Positions 52,129-60,742 of a DNA stretch of 64,000 nt are shown here, piece after piece; the stretch's first letter is position 1, and each line of letters opens with the position of its first letter. Both the position numbers and the translations under genes were made by a program. The notes below the pieces were generated by a model. The model was not told the DNA's origin and ran no database searches. It saw only the letters and a program-made list of their open reading frames with translations. Source of the DNA: Methylobacterium sp. SyP6R (GTDB lineage: Bacteria > Pseudomonadota > Alphaproteobacteria > Rhizobiales > Beijerinckiaceae); NCBI RefSeq assembly GCF_019216885.1, contig NZ_JAAQRC020000001.1, positions 1,364,001-1,428,000 on the forward strand. The letters are read 5' to 3'.

Positions 52129-53342
52129 TTACGATACAGACGTGTTGCGTACGACGCTACCGGATGTGGGTTCGCTCATAACATGCGCAGTCCACTGCTC
52201 CATCAGCTCGCGTCGGCGCTCCAGCAAGTCGCTGCGTGCGTAGGCAGCCTCCGTCCGATTCTCAACCGCGTGCGCTAGCGCCATCTCGGCGACCTCCCGC
52301 GGCAAGCTGGTGCGCTCCCCAGCCCAATCGCGGAACGAAGAACGGAAACCGTGAGCGGTGATGCTGAGGTTCATCCTCCGCAACAACATCAGGAACACCA
52401 TGTTCGACAGCGGCCTTTCCCCCGAGCGACCGGGGAACACGAAGCTACTGCCCGCGGCGAGTTCTCGCGCTCGCGTAAGAAGCGTCAGGCTTCGCTCGCT
52501 GAGCGGCACTCGGTGCTCGCGCTTGGCCTTCATGCGCACTGCGGGCACGGTCCACAGCCGCTCCGTCACACTGATTTCGTCCCAGCGCGCGCCGAGCACC
52601 TCGCTCGTGCGCGCGGCGGTCAGCACTAGAAACTCGAAGGCAAGCCGGCTGCCTTCGCTCGCGTCCGACTCTCGCAGTCGGACGATGAAAAGTGGGACTT
52701 GGGCATATGGCAGGGCCGCGTGGTGCTCGTCACGGCCCCCTGCTTCGGCAGGCCTTTAGCGACGCCCTCGATCGGGTTTTCACCACTGCGATGACCGGCG
52801 GCCTTGGCCCAGTCGAGCACCGTGCCGATACGCTGGCGCACCCGCCGTGCGGTCTCCGGTTTGGTCAGCCAGATCGGCGCGAGCACTCGCAAAACGTCGG
52901 GAGTATCGATCTGATCGACGCGGCGCTCCCCAAGATGAGGGCAGGCATATTGCTGCAGGGTATTACGCCATTGCTGAGCGTGCTTCGCGTTGGCCCATGA
53001 GGCCTTGTGTTCGCCATGGACGCGGTCGACGGCTTCGGCAAAGGTCGGGACGACGTCTTGCGCTTTGCGGCGCTCAGCCAGCGGGTCGCCACCCTCCCGG
53101 GCCGTCTTGCGGTAGGCGAGTGCTCGCTCACGAGCTTCAGCAAGCGTTACGAGACCAGCCCCACCCAAGCCGATATCGCGGCGGCGACCTTGTACAACAA
53201 GCCTGAGAAGCCAACGTTTGGCGCCGCTAGGATCAACGACGAGATAGAGACCATTCCCGTCAGCATATCGGCCAGGCTGTCTGAGCTGCCGCACCTGCAT
53301 GGCGGTGAGTGCTCTATCAGGATGCCTGCCCCTACCTTTCAT
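52129..53342 (-). pseudogene. Tyrosine integrase (DUF4102 type) with a frameshift
   Basis: From MKGRGRHPDRALTAMQVRQL the N-domain (GRYADGNGLYLVVDPSGAKR, GLGGAGLVTLAEARERA) and core-binding part are intact. At a run of five C (52736-52740, plus strand) the frame must shift, from EGVAKGLPKQ to GRDEHHAALPYAQVPLFIV. The catalytic part in the second frame has LTAARTSEVLGARWDE (Arg), HGFRSSFRDWAGE (HxxR) and MALAHAVENRTEAAYAR (Tyr). All residues are present, but the break should abolish the full-length enzyme. It resembles the integrase at 3019 in layout. Confidence 0.85.
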
Positions 53343-53768
53343 GGATCCTCCGCCGAACTCAGCTACCCCACATTCCATACCACATATCGGCTCGGATGTA
53401 GCCAGATTTTGCAGGCTCCTTCCGGACTATCACTTTCTCTTAAATCACTGATGTGAAACACGATCTACATGATTTTGGACACTGCCGGACGTCGAATGGG
53501 CGGTCGCCCCTTCCGCCAGCGACTTCAAGAGCTGAGCCCAACGCCTCCAGCGCGAGCCCTGGTGCCTCGGCCAATTGGCGCCCGGCCTCGCCATCCCCGT
53601 GACGACGCCCGGTCACGGGACGCGTGGATCGCATCGGGAAGGCCGCCCGGCGGCCGAGGATGGCGCGAAGGGCGGCAGGATGCTGGGGCAGGCCCGTCAC
53701 GCAGCATCCCGCCGCCGAACCCTGCCCGGGAACGCAGCAGAGACCCGCTCAACCGAGCGCCACCCCAC
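53343..53768. other. Junction region between the right element and the metC-like gene
   Basis: No gene is supported; a minus-strand frame ends LAEGATAHSTSGSVQNHVDR without a start and may be the tail of a lost gene. The attachment site of the right element should lie here, but I found no tRNA-like sequence or obvious repeat. Confidence 0.35.
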
Positions 53769-54956
53769 TCACGACGCCGCCCGCAGCCGAGCGAAGCCCG
53801 CCTCCAGGTCCCGCGTCAGGTCGTCGAGATCCTCCAGCCCGACCTGGAACCGCAGGCCCGGCCCGCCCGGCGCCCAGGGGGTGGCGGTGCGGTAGGGCGC
53901 GCAGTCGAATGGGATCACCAGGCTCTCGAAGCCGCCCCAGGAGAATCCCATCCCGAACAGCTCCAGCCCGTCGAGCATCGCCGCCACGGCGGCCTCGGGG
54001 CAGGGCTGGAGGATGATCGAGAACAGGCCCGAGGATCCCAGGAAGTCGCGCGACCAGATCGCGTGGCCGGGATCCTCCGGCAGGGCCGGGTGGAGCACCC
54101 GGGCGACCTCCGGCCGGCCCTGGAACCAGCGGGCGAGTCTGAGCGCCTGCTCGCCGTGCTCGCGCAGGCGCAAGGGCAGAGTGCGCAGGCCGCGCAGGGC
54201 CAGGAAGACGTCCTCGGCACCGGCGCACATCGAGAACAGGTCGAAGGTCCGCCGCAGGGCCGGCCAGTATCGCGCATTGGCCGAGGTGAGGCCGAGCAGC
54301 AGGTCCGAGCCGCCCGACAGGTACTTGGTGCCGGCCTCGATGGCGATGTCGACCCCGCGCTCGTGCGGCGGGAACAGCAGCGGCGTCGCCCAGGTGTTGT
54401 CCATCAGCACGCAGGCGCCCCGCGCATGCGCGGCCTCGGCGATGGCCGGGATGTCCTGCATCTCGAAGCTCTGCGAGCCCGGCGCCTCGGTGAGCACCGC
54501 CGCCGTGTTCTCGCGCATCAGCGCGGCGATGCCGGCGCCGATCGTCGGCTCGTAATAGGTGGTCTCGACACCGAAGCGCTTGAGGAAACCGTCGCAGAAG
54601 GCCCGGGTCGGCCGATAGGCGGAATCGGTCACCAGCAGGTGATCGCCGGCCTTGAGGCAGGACAGGAGCCCGACCGTGACGGCGGCGAGGCCCGAGGGCG
54701 TCAGCACCGTGCCGGCGGCCCCGGCGAGTTCGGTCCAGGCGGTCTCGAGGGCGCGGATCGTCGGCGTGCCGGCGGTGCCGTAGGTGTACTCCGCCCGCCG
54801 GTTCTGGAGTGCGTCGTAGCTCGGAAAGAGCACGGTCGAGCCGCGATAGATCGGGGTGTTGACGAAGCCGTGCTGCTGCGACGGGTCGCGGCCGGCATGG
54901 ACCAGGCGGGTGCGGGTGCCGAGGCGGCTCTTGTCGCGGGGCGGGGTGATGCTCAT
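53769..54956 (-). CDS. metC: Cystathionine beta-lyase-like PLP enzyme, 395 aa
   Basis: The sequence shows the Cys/Met-metabolism fold: YTYGTAGTPTIRALETAWTE, the PLP-phosphate-binding TPSGLAAVTVGLL, the Asp of VLMDNTWATPLLF, and the Schiff-base lysine in AIEAGTKYLSGGSDLLLG. The C-terminal SSGLFSIIL and SWGGFESLVIP are typical of MetC. It should cleave cystathionine to homocysteine, pyruvate and ammonia. ATG 54954-54956 is preferred over an upstream ATG. The Mu-like prophage inserted about 100 bases upstream of it, so its promoter may be altered. Confidence 0.9.
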   Translation of the reverse strand: MSITPPRDKSRLGTRTRLVHAGRDPSQQHGFVNTPIYRGSTVLFPSYDALQNRRAEYTYGTAGTPTIRALETAWTELAGAAGTVLTPSGLAAVTVGLLSCLKAGDHLLVTDSAYRPTRAFCDGFLKRFGVETTYYEPTIGAGIAALMRENTAAVLTEAPGSQSFEMQDIPAIAEAAHARGACVLMDNTWATPLLFPPHERGVDIAIEAGTKYLSGGSDLLLGLTSANARYWPALRRTFDLFSMCAGAEDVFLALRGLRTLPLRLREHGEQALRLARWFQGRPEVARVLHPALPEDPGHAIWSRDFLGSSGLFSIILQPCPEAAVAAMLDGLELFGMGFSWGGFESLVIPFDCAPYRTATPWAPGGPGLRFQVGLEDLDDLTRDLEAGFARLRAAS

Positions 54957-55057
54957 CGGGCCTCTGGCGTGGCGGGATCGGGCGGTCCGGAAACGGGCCG
55001 GGAAACCTGAGTGGAGCACATCCCGGGCCGCCGCCCGCCGTCAAGCCTCGACCGTGA

Positions 55058-55238
55058 TGTAGGACGCTAGATCAGATGGCAGAACCGGGAATTTCCGGGA
55101 TTGGCCGGGTCCTGGCGGGATAAGCGCATCATTCCGAAGGCTTTTCCCGCTTTGTGACGCTCGGCTTTGGCCAAGACCCCGCGCTGGATCAGATGGCAGG
55201 ACGAGGCTCGCTTGGGTGCGGCCGCGCAGCATCACATG
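55058..55238. other. Probable left end of a Mu-like prophage
   Basis: The host-like region upstream of metC gives way at TGT 55058-55060, the usual terminal trinucleotide of Mu-type ends. Two direct repeats follow (55067-55085 and 55184-55202) with core GATCAGATGGCAG, spaced 117 bases, as expected of transposase-binding sites inside a Mu left end. The prophage early genes start right after. The exact terminal base needs an empty site for comparison. Confidence 0.6.
55067..55202 (+). repeat. Two direct repeats, likely MuA-type binding sites
   Basis: CTAGATCAGATGGCAGAAC (55067-55085) and CTGGATCAGATGGCAGGAC (55184-55202) differ at two of 19 positions. Both are in the same orientation within 150 bases of the presumed prophage end. 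Confidence 0.65.
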
Positions 55239-55526
55239 TCACGCCCTCGTGGAACCAGCGGCCCAGAAAAATAGGCCAGCGGCTACGACAACGGACAGCA
55301 GGATGCATCCAACGGCGGGCCTTGAGGTCCAAACCCGCACGCCGGAAGCGTCACGACTAATGCCGGCAACGAGCAGCCACGCCATCGCCATGTTCAATGT
55401 CAACGCTACTGCGATTGCGGCTGTGACGGATCGGTCGAGCAAAAACCAGCCCACCAATCCGTAAAACGCCAGCAGATTAATCAGCGCGACGAAGCAGCAA
55501 AATCTCTCAAAGGGGCTGTTTTTCAT
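55239..55526 (-). CDS. Small membrane protein, 95 aa, three predicted helices
   Basis: Hydrophobic segments CCFVALINLLAFYGLVGWFL, AAIAVALTLNMAMAWLLVA and CILLSVVVAAGLFFWAAG predict three membrane helices. It is the first gene inside the prophage and is transcribed leftward, together with the repressor, so it may be expressed in the lysogen. Such genes often encode exclusion or conversion functions, but there is no direct evidence here. Confidence 0.6.
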   Translation of the reverse strand: MKNSPFERFCCFVALINLLAFYGLVGWFLLDRSVTAAIAVALTLNMAMAWLLVAGISRDASGVRVWTSRPAVGCILLSVVVAAGLFFWAAGSTRA

Positions 55527-55568
55527 CGAGCTTGATCCTAGGAATGGTCGTTCTGTCGGTGGATCGCC

Positions 55569-56336
55569 TCAGATATAGCGCAGGAAGCCGCCTACGCGAC
55601 CAACGATGCGGACGTGGCCGCGCTCCGCAGCAGGCACGACGGCGTCTTCGTAGTGACCACCCTTGTTGTCGCTGATGATCTTCAGGCCACCATCGAGTTG
55701 GGGGCGAATGCGCTTGATCAGAACGGCATCACCATAGGCCAAGGCATAGATCTCCTCGTCGCGAACACGGTTTTGCGATGTGTCGACGATCACAAGGTCT
55801 TTATCCAGTAGCGTCGGCGCCATCGAATGGCCGCTAAGGCGCAGGACGTGCGCGTAGTGAGGGTTGATGCCCACCTCCCGCAAGTAGCGTCTACTAACGG
55901 ACAGATAGTCCTCGATTTCCTCCCGTGTTGGGATCAGGCCATGACCCGCCGATCCGTCAATGGTGAGCCGCGGCAGGGCGATAGCATCCTCGCTGCCCTC
56001 GTCCGGCACAGTCCCTTGCATTAGCTGCTGCCCCATATGTTCTCTTTCCGTTCTCATAACGGATAGAACATTGGCTGGTTTCACGTCAGGGTGGCGCACG
56101 CCTTTCGCGAGCCAATCCACAGTTTCCCCTGCGGCCTCGCACAAGCGGAGCAGCGCGAAAAAATCGGGCCTGCTTCGACCCAGCCTCCACGAGGTGAGCT
56201 GGTCAATCGAGCCGCCCGTTAGGTCGGCAGCGGCCTGCCCACCACCAACCTGATTAATCACGGCCTCCAGCCGATCTCTGAAGCCGCTGGTGAAACCGGG
56301 AACCGGCTTCCCGGTTTCCTTTATCGGCCTTGCCAT
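55569..56336 (-). CDS. Phage repressor with S24 peptidase domain, 255 aa
   Basis: The N-terminal part (FRDRLEAVINQVGGGQAAAD, SIDQLTSWRLGRSRPDFFAL) is a helix-turn-helix with a basic recognition helix. The C-terminal part has the LexA/CI-type serine peptidase pattern: LRLSGHSMAPTLLDKDLVIV with the catalytic Ser and GDAVLIKRI with the candidate Lys. Such repressors maintain lysogeny and are inactivated by RecA-stimulated self-cleavage. It is divergent from the Ner-like gene, with operator-like repeats in between. It fills the role of Mu c, although Mu's own repressor belongs to a different family. Confidence 0.85.
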   Translation of the reverse strand: MARPIKETGKPVPGFTSGFRDRLEAVINQVGGGQAAADLTGGSIDQLTSWRLGRSRPDFFALLRLCEAAGETVDWLAKGVRHPDVKPANVLSVMRTEREHMGQQLMQGTVPDEGSEDAIALPRLTIDGSAGHGLIPTREEIEDYLSVSRRYLREVGINPHYAHVLRLSGHSMAPTLLDKDLVIVDTSQNRVRDEEIYALAYGDAVLIKRIRPQLDGGLKIISDNKGGHYEDAVVPAAERGHVRIVGRVGGFLRYI

Positions 56337-56376
56337 ACCTTAAGCCATTGATCTTTAAGCCAGAACTTCTGTAATT

Positions 56377-56443
56377 CCGCAAAAATACGGATATGGAAGT
56401 GGGAACGCGATTTCCCGCTTTCAAAACCGCAAAATCGCGGATA
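56377..56443. promoter_or_regulatory. Paired operator-like sites between repressor and ner-like gene
   Basis: CCGCAAAAATACGGATA (56377-56393) and CCGCAAAATCGCGGATA (56427-56443) are two 17-base sites in the same orientation, 50 bases apart, each a partial palindrome (CCG...CGG). They lie in the divergent control region and are strong candidates for repressor or Ner binding. Confidence 0.6.
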
Positions 56444-56517
56444 CGATCGTTCTACCAACTGTTGCAACGCGACCCGAGAGGCCGGCCTGCCAGCCGGCGG
56501 TTCCCAGGAGCCAGAAT

Positions 56518-56829
56518 GTGACCCAGCCTGCGAAAACGCAGCCCGATCGGTGGACCCCCGACCTCATCCGAGACGAGGTTAGGCGCCGTCACCTCTCGCT
56601 CCGGGGGATTGCGCTCGCCGCCGGCCTCCACGAGGCGTCCTGTCGCCAGGCCCTTCATGGGATCAACCGGAAGGGCGCCGATGCGCTCGCGGAAGCGCTC
56701 AACATCCCCTTCGACAAGCTCTTCCCCGATGGGTTCGTTCAGAGCCGGCGCCAAGCTAGCGTGAAGCGGCTGGCAGAGTCCCGGCAAAAGCGCGCTGCCC
56801 CTGCTGACAAGATTGCAGCCCAGGCCTGA
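56518..56829 (+). CDS. Ner-type helix-turn-helix regulator, 103 aa
   Basis: The sequence WTPDLIRDEVRRRHLSLRGI followed by ALAAGLHEASCRQALHGINR and KGADALAEALNIPFDKLFPD matches the Ner/Nlp family of small phage regulators (W....I.A.L...G.SL..LA...GL....L..AL). Ner of Mu represses both early and repressor promoters. The GTG start at 56518 follows a GGAG at 56508. It is the first rightward early gene. Confidence 0.85.
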   Translation: MTQPAKTQPDRWTPDLIRDEVRRRHLSLRGIALAAGLHEASCRQALHGINRKGADALAEALNIPFDKLFPDGFVQSRRQASVKRLAESRQKRAAPADKIAAQA

Positions 56830-56913
56830 GCGCTCCGGCAGCCTTAACCACGATCGCTGACGGCCAAGCCTCGCGACGTTCACAGCCCCCCACCACAGCA
56901 GGATCACCCTGTG

Positions 56914-57792
56914 ATGAACGTGCGTACCGTCGACCTTGCATCGGTAGACGTCGGAGGACGCTTGCGCGCCCTCGACCCGGCTTGGGTCAAACTCCTTGCC
57001 GAGGAGATCCAGGCGGACGGGCAAGTCCAGCCCATCCGCGTCGTCGAGCGCGGTGCCCGCTTCCAGCTCATCGACGGCGCCCGGCGCGTGGCGGCGTGTC
57101 TTCAGCTCGGGCATACCGGCATCGAGGCCGCGATCGAGCCGGAGGCGGCCCTCGCCAACGACGCCTTCGTGCGGCTCGGCGAGATCAAGGGCAACTTCCT
57201 ACGCGCCGAGCTGACGATGCTCGAGCGGGCCTATTACGTGGCCGCTTGGCGGGCGGTGTACGAGGGCGTCAACGGCGTCATCAAGCGGGGCCCCAAGCCC
57301 AGGACGGGAATTCCATTCCAGCGGAATGAAATTCCCGAGGCCGGCAACGACGACGTTGCCGACGCCTTCGTGCTCAGCCTGTCGGAGGCCGCCCAGAAGG
57401 CGCTTCAGATCTCGCAGCCGACGATGTCGCGCTACCTGCGGATTGCGTCGATCCCGACGGCGCAGGGGCACCGCTTGGTCGGTCACCAGGCTGCAAATAG
57501 CCGCGCCGAATTGCTCGTCCTGGCCGAGCAAACGGCAGCTCGTCAGGTCTCCATCATCGACATGCTCACGGCCGCCGAGCCGCGGGCAGCCACGGTGGCG
57601 GAGGCGATCATCGCACTCGACGGCACGCCGGCTGCGGCGCGCCTCTCGCCTTCGGAGAAGATCCACCAGACCTTCTCCCGGCTCCGGCCGCAGGATCAGG
57701 AACGCTTCTTCGACCTCAACGCCGAGGCGATCGAGCGGTGGTCGGCGGCGCGCGGCGCCAGTCGTCGGGCTTCCGGGCGGGGAGCGGCGTGA
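56914..57792 (+). CDS. ParB/Srx-like protein of the Mu-like early region, 292 aa
   Basis: MNVRTVDLASVDVGGRLRAL followed by LAEEIQADGQVQPIRVVERG and LIDGARRVAACLQLG is the ParB N-terminal domain (GQ.QPI and the GxRR motif; ParB-type proteins bind and hydrolyse CTP). A helix-turn-helix follows at ALQISQPTMSRYLRIASIP. Similar genes precede muA in several Mu-like phages of Rhizobiales as I recall; their role may be replication or transposition-site control. ATG 56914 is preferred to the adjacent GTG. Confidence 0.8.
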   Translation: MNVRTVDLASVDVGGRLRALDPAWVKLLAEEIQADGQVQPIRVVERGARFQLIDGARRVAACLQLGHTGIEAAIEPEAALANDAFVRLGEIKGNFLRAELTMLERAYYVAAWRAVYEGVNGVIKRGPKPRTGIPFQRNEIPEAGNDDVADAFVLSLSEAAQKALQISQPTMSRYLRIASIPTAQGHRLVGHQAANSRAELLVLAEQTAARQVSIIDMLTAAEPRAATVAEAIIALDGTPAAARLSPSEKIHQTFSRLRPQDQERFFDLNAEAIERWSAARGASRRASGRGAA

Positions 57793-58028
57793 TGCGCCCG
57801 TCCCTGCGCGAGCGCAACCTTAGAGCGCTGGAACGCCAGTGCGAGGCCTTCAACCTCCTGCACCTGGTCGGCGACACGATCCACGTCTGGTCCGGGCCCC
57901 GTGAGGGCAAGTCGGTGGCCGTGAGGATCAAGTACCCTGCCCAGGTTCTCAGCGGTCACACGCCGGTGGTCTACGTCACCGGCGCCCGCACCGGGTCGAT
58001 CGCCCTCTCGCACGTACGGGAGGCCTGA
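57792..58028 (+). CDS. Mu-like early protein, 78 aa
   Basis: The ATG shares one base with the stop of the ParB-like gene, so translation is coupled. The product (LRALERQCEAFNLLHLVGDT, VWSGPREGKSVAVRIKYPAQ) ends with a beta-rich part. It has no recognised domain. It belongs to the early operon upstream of the transposase. Confidence 0.6.
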   Translation: MRPSLRERNLRALERQCEAFNLLHLVGDTIHVWSGPREGKSVAVRIKYPAQVLSGHTPVVYVTGARTGSIALSHVREA

Positions 58029-58031
58029 TCG

Positions 58032-58496
58032 ATGGCCCCGCTCCGCGACCTCCACGCCCGCGATCTCTCAGCCTACGAGCCCGAGCCGGTCACCGTCGGC
58101 TACGGCGAGGACGTGGCGGGTCGCGGAGATCTGGGCAATCAGATCGTGCGCCTCGTCAGCCGCGCTCTGCGCGACGCCAGCATTGCCGACATCCCCCGAG
58201 CTGAGGTTGCCCGGCGGATGGCCGAATACCTCGGGCGTGAGGTCAGGGTGGCCACGCTCGACAAATGGGCGAGCGCGGCAGCGGTCGAGCATCGCATCCC
58301 CTTCGACGCCTACGTCGCCCTCGTCCACGCAACAGGTCGGCACGACCTTCTCGGCTTCCCGGCGAGCCTCTTCGGCTATGCCGTGGTGCCCGCCAGCTAC
58401 ATCGACATGATCGAGCTACAGCAGCTCGAAGAGCATGCGCGCGAAGTTGCCGCTCGCAAGGCCGCCCTGGAAGCTAAGATCGCGGGACGCCGGTGA
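58032..58496 (+). CDS. Mu-like early protein, 154 aa
   Basis: The first half contains LGNQIVRLVSRALRDASIAD and AEVARRMAEYLGREVRVATL DKWAS, a helix-turn-helix-like segment; the second half has a helical C-terminus (IELQQLEEHAREVAARKAAL). It immediately precedes muA in this phage and overlaps it by one to four bases. I recall similar proteins in Mu-like prophages of alphaproteobacteria, without a function. Confidence 0.7.
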   Translation: MAPLRDLHARDLSAYEPEPVTVGYGEDVAGRGDLGNQIVRLVSRALRDASIADIPRAEVARRMAEYLGREVRVATLDKWASAAAVEHRIPFDAYVALVHATGRHDLLGFPASLFGYAVVPASYIDMIELQQLEEHAREVAARKAALEAKIAGRR

Positions 58497-60682
58497 TGAA
58501 GGAGTGGTTGACCGCCCAAGAACTGGCGGACGAAAAGCTCCCGCATCTGCCGACGACCAAACGCGGCATCAACGATCTCGCCGAGCGCGAGGGCTGGAAC
58601 CTCGATCCGTACCGTGCTCGCCGCCGCGCCGGCCGCGGCGGCGGCATGGAGTACAGCATCGGCCTGCTGCCTTCGCTCGCGCAGGTCGTCTATCGCCAGC
58701 GGACCATTCCCGTCGGGCCGGTGCCGGAGCCGGCCAAAGTGCAGCCTCTCGCTGCACTTTCGGGCCGCGCTGCCCTGGAGCGCGATGCCCGCCTGGCAAT
58801 CCTGCGCGCCTACGACCTCTTCGCTCGCGGCCAGCGCCTGAACGCGCAGGGCTGCGAGCAACTGTTCGTCGCGAAGTACCAGGCCGGCACCTTCGCGATC
58901 GAGGCGTGGGTGCGCGAGCTGGTGCCGTCCTTCTCCCGCCGGACGCTCGCCCGCTGGCGCGCCGAGGCGGCCAGGGACCGCGACGGACTGGCCTTCGATC
59001 GCGGTGCCGCCCGCAAGGGCACCGGTGTCCTCGATACCGCCAATGACGGCAAGGTGCGTGCCTGGATCCTCGGGCTGATCGCCCACCAGCCGCACCTCTC
59101 GGCAGCGCATGTCCGCACCCTCTGCCGGGACGAGTTCGGCGACACCATCACGGTAAAGGACAAGGCGGTGCCAATGCCGCCGCTGCGGACCTTCCAGGCG
59201 GCTTTGAAGGCCCTGAAAGAGGCCGAGAAGGTGGTGCTGACGAAGCTCACCGATCCGGACCGCTTCCGCTCGCACATGCAGCTATCGGGCTCCGGATCGC
59301 TCCGGCACATCGGCGAGCCGAACCAGCTCTGGCAGATCGACGCTTCGCCGGTCGACGCGCTCTGCACCGACGGGCGCCATTCCATCTACGTCTGTGTCGA
59401 CATCGCGACCCGCCGCGGCGTGTTTTACATGTCGCGCACGCCTAGAGCCGAGGCGGTGGGGCTGCTCCTACGCAAGGCCATCACGGCCTGGGGCGTCCCG
59501 TCCGAGATCAAGACCGACAACGGCAGCGATTTCGTCGCCAAAAGCACCCAGCGCTTGCTGGCCTCGCTCGGCATTACTGCGATCACGTCCGACGCCTTCT
59601 CGCCGGAGCAGAAGGGTCACGTCGAGCGGCTGATCAAGACATTCCAGCATGACGCGACAACGCTACTCCCGGGCTTCGTCGGGCACACCGTGGCCGACCG
59701 GAAGGCGATCGAGGGCCGGAAGTCCTTCGCCCAGCGCCTCGGCCAGGACGACGCCGCGACATTCGCAGTGCAGCTCACCGCAGCCGAGATGCAAGCCCAC
59801 GTCGATGCCTGGGCCGAGCTGCACTACGAGCATCGAGCCCATAAGGGTCTCAAGGGGGCAACTCCGGCCGAGGTCGCGGCGAATGCTTCGCACACCGTGC
59901 GCCGGGTCGACGTGCGCGCCCTCGACCTCCTGCTGGCGCCGGCCGCGCGGGGCGACGGCACCCGCGTGATGACGAAGACAGGCGTCCACGTCGAGAACCA
60001 CGCCTACCATTGCGGTGCGATCCTGCCCGGCACCCGCGTGTTCGTCCGGCGCGATCCCCTCGACCTGGGGCGCCTCTACCTGTTCGAGCCCGACGGCGAG
60101 ACCTTCCTTGGCGAGGCGGTCAACGCTCAGCTCTCCGGCCTGCCGGCGGCGGCCCTGGTCGCAGCAGAGCGCGAGATCCGCGCCGAGGTGCTGGCAGAGC
60201 GCACGAAGCAGGTCGAGAAGATCCGCCGCGAGCTGCGCAAGGGACCGAACCTTGCCCAGCGGGCTCGCAAGGTCTGGGAACGCGACAAGGACGCGCGCGA
60301 GGCCGAGAGGGCCGACGTGGTGCCGTTCCCGCGGCCCGAGGTTGAGCACACCACCCTGCACATCGCCGCCGCCCGCGACGCTGCGGTCCAGCGCGGGCGC
60401 GGGCCGGTGGCGAAGCCCCTCTCGGAGGCCGCCGCTGCGACCCATGCCCGCCTGCGGGAGCAGGCGCGCCAAGCGCCCAACGTCACGCCGCTGCGCCAGC
60501 AGGAGACCTCGCGCCAGCGCTTCGCCCGGATGCTCGCGGTGGAGTTGCGGCACGAGGCCGGCGAGGCCGTGGAGCCCGACGAGCTGATCAGCCTCGGGCG
60601 CTACCAGGGCACCCCAGAATACGTGGCTCTGCGCAAGATCCACGACCGCGAACAGAAGAAGACCCCGAACAGCGGGGCGTGA
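58493..60682 (+). CDS. Mu A-family DDE transposase, 729 aa
   Basis: The N-terminal 70 residues (EWLTAQELADEKLPHLPTTK, AEREGWNLDPYRARR) are the Mu-type end-binding HTH. The catalytic core has the DDE set: LWQIDASPVDALCT, EIKTDNGSDFVAK and KGHVERLIKTFQHD. A Mu C-terminal beta-barrel domain (about 480-560) and a basic tail (EIRAEVLAERTKQVEKIRRE) follow. It would cut and join the prophage ends during replicative transposition. Length is close to Mu A (663). Start GTG 58493 or ATG 58496 overlaps the previous gene. Confidence 0.95.
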   Translation: MMKEWLTAQELADEKLPHLPTTKRGINDLAEREGWNLDPYRARRRAGRGGGMEYSIGLLPSLAQVVYRQRTIPVGPVPEPAKVQPLAALSGRAALERDARLAILRAYDLFARGQRLNAQGCEQLFVAKYQAGTFAIEAWVRELVPSFSRRTLARWRAEAARDRDGLAFDRGAARKGTGVLDTANDGKVRAWILGLIAHQPHLSAAHVRTLCRDEFGDTITVKDKAVPMPPLRTFQAALKALKEAEKVVLTKLTDPDRFRSHMQLSGSGSLRHIGEPNQLWQIDASPVDALCTDGRHSIYVCVDIATRRGVFYMSRTPRAEAVGLLLRKAITAWGVPSEIKTDNGSDFVAKSTQRLLASLGITAITSDAFSPEQKGHVERLIKTFQHDATTLLPGFVGHTVADRKAIEGRKSFAQRLGQDDAATFAVQLTAAEMQAHVDAWAELHYEHRAHKGLKGATPAEVAANASHTVRRVDVRALDLLLAPAARGDGTRVMTKTGVHVENHAYHCGAILPGTRVFVRRDPLDLGRLYLFEPDGETFLGEAVNAQLSGLPAAALVAAEREIRAEVLAERTKQVEKIRRELRKGPNLAQRARKVWERDKDAREAERADVVPFPRPEVEHTTLHIAAARDAAVQRGRGPVAKPLSEAAAATHARLREQARQAPNVTPLRQQETSRQRFARMLAVELRHEAGEAVEPDELISLGRYQGTPEYVALRKIHDREQKKTPNSGA

Positions 60683-60684
60683 AT

Positions 60685-60715
60685 AAAAAAAAGGCCCCGG
60701 ACTTGATCCAGGGCC
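60685..60715 (-). terminator. Hairpin next to an A tract, terminator for minus-strand reading
   Basis: GGCCCCGGA (60693-60701) and TCCAGGGCC (60707-60715) form a stem with one mismatch, flanked on the left by eight A. Read on the minus strand it is a stem followed by T8, a good intrinsic terminator; read on the plus strand it is only a stem between muA and muB. It may stop antisense transcripts from entering muA. Confidence 0.5.
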
Positions 60716-60742
60716 ATCGACAGGAAGTTCAGTGAGGCGTCA

